Shown: piece by piece, positions 21,570-33,614 of the stretch
How the letters are laid out: each line of letters opens with the position of its first letter
Numbering within the stretch: position 1 is the first letter of the stretch
Source of the DNA: Atherinomorus stipes
Lineage: Eukaryota > Chordata > Actinopteri > Atheriniformes > Atherinidae
Assembly (NCBI GenBank): GCA_023101725.1
Contig: JALJCO010000083.1
Coordinates: 352,501 to 416,500, forward strand
Reading direction: 5' to 3'
Length of the DNA stretch: 64,000 bases
The notes under the pieces: generated by a model
The model's database searches: none
What the model saw: only the letters and a program-made list of their open reading frames with translations
Told to the model about the DNA's origin: nothing
Translations under genes and position numbers: made by a program

Positions 21570-22660
21570 AGAGTTAAAGTTGAGGCAAACATACTTTCAG
21601 GGCTTAAAGCAAATTAAAATCCTGAGCCTGAACTTTTTTCAGACGAGTGGGGTTGTTTAAAGAGTTCATTCGCATTTACGTTGGAGAATTTGGCCAAAAA
21701 TAGAGGCAATTTTTTTTGGTGACTAGGGTCTAAATCGTGACATATTGACACTTTCTTGCTCATGTTCATGTTGTGAAGTCAAAATAATAAAAAAATAATG
21801 ATAATAATACATTGACCTCCCCTTTACATCATGGGATCTCAAAGGCCTAAATTTTCAAGTGCCAACGTGTCTTCCGGGGGTGTTAGAATGCGGACAGGGA
21901 CACCCCCTCTCCCACGTGCTGAAATAGAGACATGGTAACGTGGCATCAAATGTACTGTAGCTACAAGTAGTCTAAAATAATCTAATATTAGCCTAATTAA
22001 TACATTCAATTTCAAAACAAGCTCAGACTGCATGAACGAGCTTAAAGAGCGGAGTGTTCATGCACCTGTGACAGGTAACCTCCCCGTTACTCACACCTGA
22101 TATAATAAATAATTATTATAATTAATAAACTAAATAATCACCTGACAGCTGAACGCTGTGAAGTCTCGTTTCATTTCTAAAGTTCATACAGAAGTCAATA
22201 TTGGTGTCATGCACATCCACGATAGTGAGGACTGGGTGCTGGATGAAAGTGAAATATAAGATAAAGTGAACAACGCCCGAAACGTCACGGCATTAAACAA
22301 ACAAACAAACAACTAGCCTACTTTGGGAGCTTTTTGTGGGGTGCGGATTTCTTCTCTTCATCTGCATTTCTAAACTTCAGCATGGATCATGTACTTATCC
22401 AGTTTACGTCCATGAGCACGCGACCAGGAGAAGAAGGCGATTAAAACGGTGAAACTTGCAGCTTCGAAGTTGTGCTGCGTTCACAGACAGCTGGGAAATA
22501 ACAGTCTTAGCATCAGCCTAACAGGGAAAACTACCATATGGGCTTCGTTAGAAAGTCAATAATGAAATCAATATTCCAATAAAACTTTGGGGAGCTTCAG
22601 TTCGGCTGATGTCGATCAACAATGAATCATGTTGCCTGTCCACCTTTTGGTCTTCTTTAC
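21570..22660. other. No recognisable gene or repeat
   Basis: No termini or protein motifs seen. It contains a short (CAAA)n run near 22300. Confidence 0.35.
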
Positions 22661-22664
22661 ATTA

Positions 22665-25108
22665 ATTCAATTCAATTCAATTCAACTTTATTTGTATAGC
22701 GTCCATTCATGACAGTGTCACCTCAGGGCGCTTAAACAGACAGAAAAATTCAGGTCAGATTCATAATAGCCTGGTTAAGGAAACCAACAGATTGGATCGA
22801 ATCTTGACTTGACCCGGTCCAATCCCCCATCCTGAGCAAGCACGGAGGGGTGGCGACAGTGGGAAGGAAAACACCCTTTTAACAGGGAGGAAAAACCTCC
22901 GGCAGAACCCGGCTCAGGTAGGGCGGCCATCTGCCTCGACCGGCTGGGGGGGGGAGAAGACAGAAAGGGAGACCAACAAACACTGCAACGTTATCCAGCC
23001 AGATCTGCTGAGAGAGGAGAACACAGTTAATGATGCAATACTGTCACAGGTTTCTACATGGAGAGACAGAGATGGTGGGAGAGAAAGAGCCCAGTGCATC
23101 ATGGACGTCCCGCAGCAGTCTAAACCTATAGCAGCTTAACTAAGGGAAGGCTAGCCATCCCTAACTATAAGACTTATCAAAAAGGAAGGTTTTAAGCCTG
23201 ATCTTAAAGGTAGAGAGGGTGTCTGCCTCCCGAACCTGAAGTGGTAACTGATTCCATAATAGGGGGGCTTGATAGCCAAACGCTCTGCCTCCCATTCTAC
23301 TCTTAGAGACCCTTGGAACTACCAAAAGGCCTGCAGTCTGAGAGCGAAGTGCTCTGCTTGGAATATATGGGACTATGAGATCTCTAATATATAATGGAGC
23401 TTGGTCATGGAGAGCTTTATATGTGAGAAGAAGAATTTTAAATTCTATCCTGGATTTAACAGGGAGCCAATGAAGAGAAGCTAGAACTGGAGAAATATGA
23501 TCTCTCCTGCTGGTTCTAGTCAGAACCCTCGCTGCAGCATTCTGGATCAGCTGGAGACTTTTCAAGGCATATTTGGGGCAGCCCAATAATAGGGAATTAC
23601 AGTAATCCAATCTGGAAGTAACAAAAGCATGGACTAGTTTTTCAGCATCGTCCTGACATAGGATGTTCCTAATTTTAGCAATATTACGTAGGTGAAAGAA
23701 GGCGGTTCTAGAAACCTGTTTTATATGGGAGTTGAAAGACAAATCCTGGTCAAAAATGACTCCAAGATTCTTCACTGTGGTGCTGGAAGCCAAATTAATG
23801 CCATCCAGATCAACTATAAAGCTAGATAATTTAGTCCTGAGTTTTTCGGGTCCAAAGACTATAACCTCGGTCTTGTCTGAATTTAGAAGCAGAAAGTTCA
23901 GGGTCATCCAGGTCTTTATGTCACTGAGACATCTTTGTAATCTAACAAACTGATTGGTTTCATCAGGCTTCATAGATAAGTATATCTGAGTGTCATCTGC
24001 ATAACAATGAAAATTTATGCCATGTTGTCTGATGATATTACCCAAAGGAAGCATATATAATGTGAAGAGAATTGGTCCGAGCACAGAACCCTGGGGAACT
24101 CCATGAGTTACTCTGGTGTGTGATGAAGACTCGTTGTTGACATTAACAAACTGAAATCTATCAGATAAGTATGTCTTGAACCAGTCTAATGCAGTTCCTC
24201 TAATTCCAATAACATGTTCAAGTCTCTGTAGCAGAATGTTGTGATCAATGGTGTCGAATGCAGCACTGAGCTCTAACAGGACAAGTATGGACAGGAGTCC
24301 TTTATCTGAAGCCATGAGAAGATCATTAGTAACCTTCACCAGTGCCGTCTCTGTGCTATGATGAGCTCTAAAACCAGACTGAAACTTTTCAAACAGATTA
24401 TTTCTGCTCAGATGGGCACAAAGTTGAGCTGAAACTTTTCTCAAGAATTTTAGACATAAAGGGGAGGTTGGATATCGGTCTATAATTAGCTAATTCTCCT
24501 GAGTCAAGAGTAGGTTTTTTAAGTAAAGGTTTTATTACTGCAGTCTTAAAGGACTGAGGTACATATCCTGCCAATAGCGATGAATTAATCAGATCTAGTA
24601 GGTAAGTGTTAATCAAAGGAAAGACTTCCTTTAGCAACTTGGTTGGGATGGGATCCAGAATGCAGGTAGAAGGTTTGGATGCCACTATTAGTTTGGTTAA
24701 CTCAGATATCTGTATAGGACAGAAATGATCCAGACATAATTCAGCATCTACAGATGTCTCTAAACCTGCTGGGGGTAAGAAGTCGTTAGTAGCTGGGAGG
24801 ATGTCATGGATTTTCTCTCTAATAGAAACAATTTTGTTTGTAAAGAAACTCATGAAATCGTCACAACTGAGAGTCGGGGGAATGCATGGCTCAACAGCAC
24901 TACGGCTCTTCGTCAGCCTGGCTACAGTGCTGAAAAGGAGCCTGGGATTATTCCTATTTTCCTCTATCAATGATGAATAGTAAGCTGTTCTAGTCTTACG
25001 TAAGAATTTTTTATAAACAATTAGACTCTCTTTCCAGATTAAGCGAGACTCCTCTAAGCCAGATGCGCGCCATTTCCTCATTACTGTTGGTCTTCCGTTT
25101 CCCTCCAT
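22665..25108 (-). mobile_element. L2 (Maui-type) LINE, 5'-truncated
   Basis: Read on the minus strand, the element enters part-way through ORF2 at 25108 and runs through the reverse transcriptase to a stop at 23161. A roughly 500-bp 3' UTR follows, ending with GGCGCTATACAAATAAAGTT-like sequence and a (TTGAA)n tail (22665-22690). That 3' end is characteristic of teleost L2 elements. The endonuclease domain is missing, as expected for incomplete reverse transcription. A polypurine tract lies immediately beyond the truncation point. Confidence 0.9.
23161..25108 (-). pseudogene. L2 LINE ORF2 reverse transcriptase, truncated and frameshifted
   Basis: Two frames cover the protein: 25108-24398 (236 residues, region before the reverse transcriptase) and 24444-23161 (427 residues, the reverse transcriptase and C-terminal domain). 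They join across one frameshift near 24440. In the longer frame, rough landmarks are AAFDTID (61-67), HGVPQGSVLGP (113-123), the catalytic CYADD box (147-151), FLLLNSDKTEV, LGVIFDQDLSFNSHIKQ, LDYCNSLL, QNAAARVLTRTSR and the closing LSTFKIRLKTFLFDKSYS. The three catalytic aspartates appear present. The apurinic endonuclease is absent. One frameshift in almost 2 kb suggests a fairly young but dead copy. Confidence 0.9.
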
Positions 25109-25167
25109 CCAGCAAACACAACAATAAGGTAGAAAGCGGCTGGTATGGGTAATACCAAATACTCAGC

Positions 25168-25538
25168 AGGGGAAGAGGGAGGGGGGTGAGGGGAGGGAAG
25201 AAAAAAAGGAAGGAAAAAGGGGGGGGGGAGAGGGAGAAAGAAAAAAAAAGAAAGAGAGAAAAAGGAAAAAAGGGAGAGAAAAGAGAGAAGGAGGAAGAGA
25301 GGAAGAGGGAGGAAAAAAAGAAGAAAAAGAAGAAAAAGAAAGAAAAAAGAAAAAGAAAGAAGGGAGAAAAAGAGGCGGAAAAAGGGAGAAGAGAGGGGAG
25401 AAGAGGGAGAAAAAGGAGAGAGCAGAGGGGGAAAAGAAAAGGGAGGGAGAGGAAACGAGGGGGAGGAAAAGGAGGGGGAAGAAAGGAGGGAAGAAGAAAG
25501 AGGGGAAAGGGGGGAGAGGGGGGGGGGGAGGAGGACAG
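25168..25538. repeat. Polypurine (GA-rich) tract, about 370 bp
   Basis: The plus strand is almost all A and G with only a handful of pyrimidines. It is built of irregular GGAGAA, AAAGAA and G-run units rather than one clean motif. The long open frames on both strands (for example 25011-25622 minus, 25186-25557 plus) are an artefact of this composition. Confidence 0.95.
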
Positions 25539-25549
25539 GTGTAACATTA

Positions 25550-27370
25550 CTGGATGATTAAAGATGCTGTTGTTTTGCTGGAAAATATTGTAGCCAATAA
25601 AAAGATTTAATAAGATGTTCATAAAAGATCAGTAAAGTTATCATTAAATGATGAGTCATTGTGCAGACCTTCATCGGCTGTTTTAATTTGAGTCTGGTGT
25701 TGGAGCAGGGAAACATCAGAAACCTGCAGGACTGCGACCCTTTAATGTCCCTGTTCTAGATCATGGAAACACATTACTGCATTGTTCTTTCCTCTTATAT
25801 ATCTATAGAAAAAGCATGAGCTTAAAACCACCCCAAAAGGACACATTACCAACATGGGAGTACACTGAACATCTGTTGCTAGAATAACTGCAAACTAAAG
25901 GATGAACACTGAGTTTAATAAAATGACTAATCCAACACAGACAGCCATACTGGGGAGTCAACCAGAGGTCAAGTGGCATATAAGTGGTACATATGGTTGG
26001 ATTACTGAGCCATGTTCAGATTCTATGGGATGACCTTCCAAACTTAAATCTGGTATAAAAGTTAATACAAGACCAATTTAGCCTGTAAGCATGAGGCAAA
26101 TCTTACCTCATGTCCTGATACATCCCCCATTCCTCTTGAGTTTTACTCCATTTCTGGAAAAATATGCATTAGGAGATACGTGAGGCAGAAATACAAAGAG
26201 GATGCACATACTGTACTTCATAAAGTGGGACACAGCTGCTTAATCTTTCCATTGTTTTGTCACAAGCTGTTGTTGTATTATAAGATCTCAATCCGGTGCA
26301 TATCAACCGTTAGATGCGAAACAGATGTGAAAAGATACACCTGTGCTTCTTTGTTAATAACTCCTCCTGCAGAAAAATCTCTTCTTTGTCCTACTGGTGT
26401 AATCTAGGACTTGATACATGCTTTGAAATGATTTTACTGAAACTGGTTTCTGGTGCACGTGCTCAAGGCTTGACGCACTACAACAAGGGTTTCGCAACCT
26501 TTTTTCATGCTGGGCCCCATATCTTTTACTGATCTCCTTCTGTCTTTAATTTATTAAATATTACTAAACCAAATCCACTTGTGCTTAACAGATTAAACCT
26601 TGTAAAATATGACATCATAAACATAAATAACATGAAAATATAACATAAAAATGCAACATGAGATTGTCAAAAAGACATTTGTATCACGTGTATGTGAAAT
26701 TGCACATATAACAAGAGGTGAAATGATTCATGGAACAAAATCAGACTCCTACAAGAACTCATTTAAAAGCTTAAGACAGGATTATGAGCACAATCTTCTA
26801 AATATTACATTTTCTTACTGATAAAAGACAGACTTGGAAGAAGTCGATGGAAATGGATACAAAGATAGAAATTTGATCAATGAAAAGGTGCAGTAATAAA
26901 ATACTTTACAAATAATGAAGTATTCGAATTAAAAAATCTGTTAAAATGAAATCTACAGTTTATTAGCTTACAAAACACTAAAACAATATATTAATCTAAA
27001 ATTTTCTTTGAATTTTTGAAGAGCAGCCAAACATTTTTTTTTGTACCATCTGTAGCTCTTTTTCCCCCTGTTTCTTCTTTTCTTTCTTGGTTTGTTTATG
27101 AAATATCTTTCCAACAAGTGTCAGATGTGTGATTTCTAGATGCAGCTTCTTAATGTTGAAAACTGCAGCGCTTCGTGATGGTTAGCATTAGCGTTTGGTC
27201 TTTGGTACCCAGCAGGAAGTTGAGTTTCATTTTTAAAAGCTTTTTCATTGAAAAAAATAAATAAATAAGGAAATTGCTATTCTTATTCCACCGAGCAAGA
27301 CATTCACAACTTAAAATGGTAAAATAGAGGTTTTTATCCCTAAATATACAAAGCCAGGGCCAGCTGTGTG
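25550..27370. other. No gene; two small hAT-type fragments
   Basis: About 25690-25745 (TGGTGTTGGAGCAGGGAAAC, AAACCTGCAGGACTG) resembles the right half of the 13203-13393 MITE family. About 26489-26520 (AAGGGTTTCGCAACCTTTTT) resembles the end of another hAT-type repeat. The remainder is AT-rich without recognisable features. Confidence 0.35.
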
Positions 27371-27375
27371 TGTGA

Positions 27376-27397
27376 AACACACACACACACACACACT
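27376..27397. repeat. (CA)n microsatellite
   Basis: About eleven CA units. Confidence 0.9.
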
Positions 27398-27531
27398 TTG
27401 ACCTGACCATGTTCAACTTGAGAAAGATAAAAAAAATCTTGTAAAATGAAAATCAAAAGATAAAATGTTTTAAAAAATCAGTGTCATGCAACACAGTTAC
27501 TTCATTTGTAAATATGATGAAGTTCACAATT

Positions 27532-27651
27532 AGGGCCTGGGCGGGATTCAACCCTCAGACTCAGGTGAGTCGTGCACGCTTATAACAAAGGTATATCCCT
27601 GAGGCCAACCAGGGCACATGATCAAACGGAAGCATTGTGACAGGACCCCAC
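27532..27651 (-). repeat. tRNA-like short dispersed repeat, copy B
   Basis: Minus-strand copy of the family described at 4944-5086. The B-box-like GGGTTGAATCCCGCCC and the leader GGGGTCCTGTCACAATGC are kept, while the A-box region is eroded. Confidence 0.6.
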
Positions 27652-27654
27652 TTC

Positions 27655-29135
27655 TTTCTTAAAAATAATTTGTTCTTCAATGACAATGTTCAGTATTACA
27701 TATTTGACAGTCATCTAAAAAAGCCATCCCACCCCTCCCAACATTTGAAAACAATAGTAAGGGTACAGTAAAAGGGTACTTAAAAAAACTTAACAGGATA
27801 CTTAGTTAAAATCAGATTTTTCAATCTTGATTAGATATGTTTTCTTCTCCATTGCCATACCTTAAACCATTGTATTAATCCAAACCCAATTGTAAGAGAT
27901 CGTGGGAGCAATCAACCTTTTGGCCTGCAGAACTGCAAAGTCTATGAATTTAAGTTGGTGGGATCTCAGCCTTAAAATTTTGGGGTGCAAGTGGAGAAGT
28001 ATCAGCTTGGCCTAGAGGCATGTTGATGGACAGGATTTTACTAATTTTGTTTGCCACATTCTTCCAGTAATCAATAATTATATTGCAATCCCAGATACAA
28101 TGAAAAAAATGTTCCTCCAGCAACTCAGCATTTCTGTCGTTATATTTATTCACCTACACCGGTCTTCAATATGTTTAACACCTTTCAAATGTGCATAAAA
28201 AAGGCAGATTTATGACAAAAAAAAAATTCTCCTTAAACCATAATTTGAAAGAGGTAAAAACACCTTTGCACATTGTCTGAAATGTTCAGTGACTGAGTTG
28301 ATAATGAGACATAAAACAATGTTTGTTGGCATTTTTGGATACCTGCACATGCCCCAGGTTAACTTGACCCAGAATTATTATTGTGGGTCGTGAGAAACAA
28401 ACCTTACAAAAGGCTTAATAATAGGATAAATCAAACTTGTCTTCTGAAAGTCACATGTAAAAAACTCGCTGTTAATCAGCACAAGATTTCCTTTTTGTAA
28501 GAAGTCTGTTCTTTGACTGCAGGCTCCTGTTTGAAATATTCTTTCAATCATTCCTCTGCAACACAAAACTCGCCTTGCTTTGATCCCACACTCACGTGAT
28601 TTTTGCACATGACTAATGAGAAGTGTGTTTTACATAATCTGTAAACACCGGGGTGAATGCATGAATCATACGTCCTGGCAATAAGTTGCTGTCAGTAGGA
28701 CACAGCAGTGTGTAAGAGTAGATGGCTTCCCTCTCCACGTTGTCATCCTCGATGGAGTGATGTGAGGTATTGTGTTGAAAATTGCCTCCGCTGCAGCTGA
28801 GGGAGGGGGGCCGAATTGTCATAACACATGCTTCTACAAAAGATGGAAAATGAGATTTGGTGTTGTTGACACAGTATGGAATGACTTACAGCAGCGTGTG
28901 CGAGCTTCGCGTGTTGGATAGATTTATCTGACAGATTTCTGAATGCTGAAGATGAAGTTTCTTTTTGCTCCTTCAGAGATGAAGAATGAGGATTTCAGCA
29001 CGAATCTTGTGGAATGAACCCTGGCTGTCACCCCATCATAAACACTGCAATGTTTTTATTTCTACCATCGAAGGGTTTCTTTCAGATCCACATATTATCA
29101 CCCTGCTTTGAATGCAAAAACTGTTGCATACATAA
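27655..29135. other. No recognisable gene or repeat
   Basis: AT-rich; no termini or domains identified. Confidence 0.35.
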
Positions 29136-29137
29136 AT

Positions 29138-29176
29138 TTATATATACAGTATATATATATATACAGTATATATATA
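29138..29176. repeat. (TA)n-rich microsatellite
   Basis: TATATA blocks broken by CAG; it directly borders the left end of the Tc1 element, which is in line with insertion into TA. Confidence 0.85.
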
Positions 29177-30684
29177 GTTGTTTGAAAAAGTGTTTGCCCC
29201 CTTCCTGATTTCTTTCTTCTTTTTTTTTATTGCATGTTTGTCAAAATTAAATGTTTCATATCATCAAACAAATTTAAAAATTAGACAAAGATAACACAAG
29301 TAAACACAAAATGCAGTTTTTAAAGGTGATTTTAAGGTGTTTATTAGTAATGGGGGGAAAAAATCCAAACCTACATGGCCCTGAAAAAGTGATTGCCCCC
29401 TAAACCTAATTGGTTGTTCCACCCTTAACAGCAACAAATGCAATCAAGCGTTTGTGGTAACTAGTAATGAGTCTTCTACAGCACTGTGGAGGAATTTTGT
29501 TCCACTTATCTTTGCAGAATTGTTGTAATTCAGCCACATTGGACGGTTTTTCAGCATGAACCGCCTTTTTAAGGTCATGCCACAGCATCTCAATGGGATT
29601 CAGGTCAGGACTTTGACTAGGCCACTCCAAAGTCTTCATTTAGTTGTTCTTAAGCCATTCAGAGGTGGACTTGCTGGTGTGTTCTGGATCATTGTTCTGC
29701 TGCAGAACCCAAGTGTGCTTCAGCTTGAGGTCACCAACAGATGGCCGGACGTTCTCCTTCAGGATTTTTTGGTAGACAGCAGAATTCATGGTTCCATTTA
29801 CCACAGCAAGTCTTCCAGGTCCTGAAGCAGCAAAACAGCCCCAGACCATCACTCTAAAACCACCATATTTTACTGTTGGTATGATGTTCCTTTTCTGAAA
29901 TGCCGTGTTACTTTTACGCCAGATGTAATGGGACCTACACCTTCCAAAAAGTTCAACTTTTGTCTCGTCAGGCCACAGAGTATTTATCCAAAAGTCTTGG
30001 GGATCATCAAGATGCTCTCTGGCTAAACTGAGACGAGCCTTTATGTTCTTTTTGCTCAGCAGTGGTTTTGGTCTTGGAACTCTGCCATGCAGGCCATTTG
30101 TGCCCCCCAGTCTCTTTCTGATGGTGGAGTCATGAACACTGACCTTAATTGAGGTAAGAGAGGCCTGCAGTTCTTGGATGTCGTTCTGGGGTCTTTTGTG
30201 ACCTCTTGGATGAGTCGTCGCTGTGCTCTTGGGGTCATTTTGGTCGGCCGGCCACTCGTGGGAAGGTTCACCACTGTTCAATGTTTTCACCATTTGTGGA
30301 TAATGGTTCTCACTGTGGTTCTCTGGAGTCCCAAAGCTTTAGAAATGGCTTTGGAACCTTTTCCAGACTGATAGATCTCATTTACTTTGTTTCTCATTTG
30401 TTCCTGAATTTCTTTGGATCGCAGCATGATGTCTATGTCTGATCTCGGGTTGGCCCAGCCAGTTATTGGGTTTAGAGGGAAATCATTTTTTTCACACAGG
30501 GCCATGTAGGTTTAGACCCCCCGATGATAAAAATCTTCATTTAAAAACTGCATTTTGTGTTTACTTGTGTTAGCTTTGTCTAATAATTAAATTTGTTTGA
30601 TGATCTGAAACATATAAGTGTGACAAACATGAAAAAAATAAGAAATCAGGAAGGAGGCAAACACTTTTTCACACAACTGGATAT
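29172..30684 (-). mobile_element. Tc1-like transposon, nearly full length
   Basis: Inverted ends of roughly 40-50 bp bound the element: GTTGTTTGAAAAAGTGTTTG on the left, and the right end reverse complemented gives GTTGTGTGAAAAAGTGTTTG, both continuing into CCTTCCTGATTTCTT. TA-rich flanks fit the TA target of Tc1/mariner. A single transposase gene is on the minus strand and is inactivated. Length of about 1.5 kb is normal for the superfamily. Exact outermost bases are uncertain because the flanks are TATATA. Confidence 0.9.
29406..30427 (-). pseudogene. Tc1-like transposase (inactivated)
   Basis: The protein should start at the ATG at 30427 (MLRSKEIQEQMRNKVNEIYQ, the first helix-turn-helix). 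It runs through the paired-like DNA-binding region (GRPTKMTPRAQRRLIQEV) and the GRPR-like linker VPRPKPLLSKKN into the DDE catalytic domain. Landmarks are WPDETKVELFG, the GGFRVMVWGCFAASGPG block, LQQNNDPEHTSK and SPDLNPIEMLW. Damage: two TGA codons just after IIHKW (about 30280-30287), a frameshift near 30185, and one in-frame stop at 29640. The second catalytic aspartate, normally QQDNDPKHT, reads asparagine (AAC instead of GAC). The DDE family mechanism is established knowledge; the losses are read directly. Confidence 0.9.
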
Positions 30685-30689
30685 AATTA

Positions 30690-31545
30690 TATAAAATAAA
30701 AATCCAAGTTTATCATGAGAGTAGAAAATGATTTCTACTCCTTCCAGAATCTCGCTCCAGCAGTTTGAGTGAGTTTCTAAAGCTCTTCAGTCGCTTTGGT
30801 TTCAATCTCCAAACAGCAGAAATTATGCAAATCTGTAGAATAATAACCGTAAAAAGCTTTGCTGTGTCTTTGCGTGGCTGGCTGGTGAATCCAGGTTTTA
30901 TTCATGCATGCAAGCAGATTAATTATTTGTTTCACTTCTCATTTCTCACCAGTTCACAGGCTGCTAAAACCAATAGAGTTAAACACGTCTGCACTGAAAA
31001 TATAAACATTCAGACGTGCTTGCAGAGTCACACAACTTATTGTTCAGCTGGTGTGTGGAAACATATTCACAAGGTGAGGCGTTTAGCTCCTCGCAGCATA
31101 AATGAAATGAAAAGCGGAAGCTCAAACAGTGCAGTATGTGTGTTTGTGTGTGTGTGCACACAAAGGCTGTGTTGGCTCATAATGTTGCAGCAGTACAATT
31201 TGTCTGGGTGAAGTTAGAAACAAGGAGATGTACTGGTAAGAAACATGCTTTTGGCACAGACCAGTGGTCCCATTTCTCTGAAAGCACTGAGCCAATTACA
31301 GTGTTTGACTCAACAGCTCACATACTAAAGGAGATAAAAAGGTAAAACAGTGTCAGGAAAACAAGCCTGGATAATCCAATTGGTTCTGAGAAAACCAGAA
31401 TTCGAATCCTGACCCTTGGGATGTATATTGATCCCTTTGGGGTCATTTCGGAACTGCACGGTGTCACCCACATGTGATTTATTTATGGGTGACAGTATAT
31501 CCTGCTTTAGTCATAGGTTCTAATGTGACTCCACAGCATTAACAT
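30690..31545. other. No recognisable gene or repeat
   Basis: AT-rich; a short TG run near 31140 lies inside an unconvincing open frame. Confidence 0.35.
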
Positions 31546-31547
31546 TC

Positions 31548-32041
31548 ACAGCTGTCCTCAAAATTATTCATACCCTCCCATTAAATAAGGGAAAAAAAAA
31601 TCAGGCGTCAGTGAAATAAGATGAAATTAAAGTAATAATACATAAAATTTTATAAAAATCATGACATCGATTTTGTATTGTGGTTCAAAAGAAATATTAA
31701 AAACAAACAAGGAAAAAATAAAACAAGCAAATAAGCATGATGGGGCTTCTGAAGTGTTTTCTGTAACGTCCAATCAGACGTCTGCACCTGTTGACAGGTA
31801 TTTTGGTCCACTTATCATGAGCAGAGCTTTAATTTGTCTGAGACAGTTTAGTTTTTTTTGTTTAGTTTATTTTTTATTATTCTTTTCAACCACAATTGAA
31901 AAGCAATATTTTATTTCATTATATATATCATTGTAGTAAATGTTTATCATCACTTTTTAAAAAAAATGTTATTTAAATTACTAATGTGAAGTTAGTATTT
32001 CCTCTAATTGGAGGGTATGGATAATTTACAGGACGACTGTA
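31548..32041. mobile_element. Tc1-type MITE, copy 1
   Basis: The left end (ACAGCTGTCCTCAAAATTAT followed by CATACCCTCC) and the right end reversed (ACAGTCGTCCTGTAAATTAT, CATACCCTCC) form inverted repeats of about 33 bp. The interior keeps GGTCCACTTATCATGAGCAG, reminiscent of Tc1-like internal sequence, and no complete gene. A second, more eroded copy lies at 53941-54252. Confidence 0.65.
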
Positions 32042-32044
32042 TAT

Positions 32045-33230
32045 GATGGTTCAACTCAAAATAAAGATGGAAAACTCAGTGACACAGGAGTGACTCCAAA
32101 CATTTTGAAAAAGTTGACACCATCATCAAAGTTTATTTACACAGTCACTTGCGGATATAATCGTTAAATGAAAAAACTTAAATGCTTTACTTGAAGTTAC
32201 TGCCCAAAAGATTGCTTCACGACTGAAGGAGAAATTTCTAAATGCATTTAGTCTTAAATGGTCAGAAATTCCTGTAAATCCAGGGTGTCATGCATAAACA
32301 GTGGAATATCTTTCCCATTTCAACGGATACAATAATTTTGTTGGTTTGATTTGCATGTCAATCTGGTAAAAATGCACAGTGAATGCTGTGCAATCTGTAA
32401 CCATCATGATTGAGCATCACTGTGTCCTTATCCTTTATAGCCTGACCTGAACCTCATCAACTCAGGTTACATCTGAACCAGCTTGACTTCAGTCCTTTCT
32501 TTGGCTCATGATGTAGGAGGCTTGTCCTGGTCTGGATTTTGAACCTGTGACCTTCAGAGCTCCTGCTTACCTCACAGTTGCGTGTGTAAAATGCAGCCAA
32601 GTGTGGCTTACATGGATGGAGCCTTAAACAGAAGATGGAGGAATGTAAACTGAGACTACCATGATTTGAAAATCTCACAGTCAAACTGGGAGCTGTTAAA
32701 AATTTACAGAATTCAAGTTCCTATGAATCTTCCAGAACTGTTAATGGTGGTGGCTAACCAACCAGGAGAGGTTTAGGCACTGTTGTAGTTCATATTTTTT
32801 GTAACGCACTTTACATTTGAAATCAAACCTCAAAGTGCTACGAGGAGACCTTAAAAACAAACTATGAAATACTGAGCAATAGCCTACAAAACAGAACGGA
32901 ATAAAAGAAAAAAAAAAGTCAAAATGGGTTATTGTAAAAAGGAAAGCTTTTAGCTTCTTATTTCCTAAACAGTCATGAGGAAAGGCACATCCTGTGGCTG
33001 CTGGAAGATGTTTATTTGTTTAAGAGGGGTTAGATTATTGGAAAAAAAGCAAAGAAAACATCTAAGGGGGATGACTGGAGGACGAGACTGGATTAAGAAC
33101 TCGCCAGCATATTTTTGAAAACTGGAGAGATAGTAGGGAACCTTCATGTTACAGGCCATAAAAAAGAAAGAAAAAATAAACTTGAGTAATTGAGATCAAT
33201 TAATTGTTTGGTAAAACCAAATTGTAAAAA
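32045..33230. other. No recognisable gene or repeat
   Basis: AT-rich; no termini or domains identified. Confidence 0.35.
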
Positions 33231-33234
33231 CAAC

Positions 33235-33478
33235 AGGGGAACTCAGGGTCATGTGTAACAGTGGAAATAAGAACCTTTCCAAATGCACTATATGATGGAA
33301 ACTGAACACCTGCATAGCCATAAGAAAATCAACTATCAATGAGGTGATTTTGGGAAAAAGGCTTCAGTTTGCAAGGGAACATAAAGATTGGACTCTGGAG
33401 CAATGGAAGGTCAGGTGGTCTGATGAGTCCAGAAAAGCAGATGGAGTGATGCAGCCATCATGCCTCATGTCTACTAGG
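33235..33478 (+). pseudogene. Tc1-like transposase, internal remnant
   Basis: The plus strand at about 33350-33432 reads KRLQFAREHKDWTLEQWK and then WSDESR, the well-known stretch around the first catalytic aspartate of fish Tc1 transposases ('KRL.FA..H..W....W..V.WSDES.F'). Immediately after DESR the sequence jumps to GCAGATGGAGTGATGCAGCC, which belongs further downstream in these elements, so an internal deletion is inferred. Upstream sequence to 33235 aligns by wording with the preceding part of such elements. It is a different Tc1 family from that at 29172-30684. It ends where a hAT-type terminus begins. Confidence 0.7.
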
Positions 33479-33610
33479 GATCGACCGGTACAGATTTTTT
33501 AGGGTCGGTACCAATATTTTCTCATCAGCCTCAGCTGATGTCCGATAAAACCTGACAATATTTGCTGATTTTGGGGGGGGGCTATACTGCATCCAATGCA
33601 TGTTAATGGA
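33476..33610. mobile_element. hAT-type element, left-end fragment
   Basis: TAGGGATCGACCGGTACAG followed by TTTTTTAGGGTCGGTACCAA and GCCTCAGCTGATGTCCGATA matches the terminus of fish hAT-type repeats ('TAGGGATCGACCGATA...GGGGCCGATACCGATA'). The opposite end is not found nearby. A possible piece of the same type occurs near 46510-46590. Confidence 0.5.
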
Positions 33611-33614
33611 TGGA

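Noticed and set aside
25011..25622. Long open frames on both strands (203 and 123 residues).
   Set aside because: They are the direct translation of the polypurine tract (runs of K, R, E, G on one strand, S, P, F, L on the other) and carry no domain.
30765..31211. 148-residue plus-strand open frame.
   Set aside because: No domain and includes a TG-rich stretch; probably chance.
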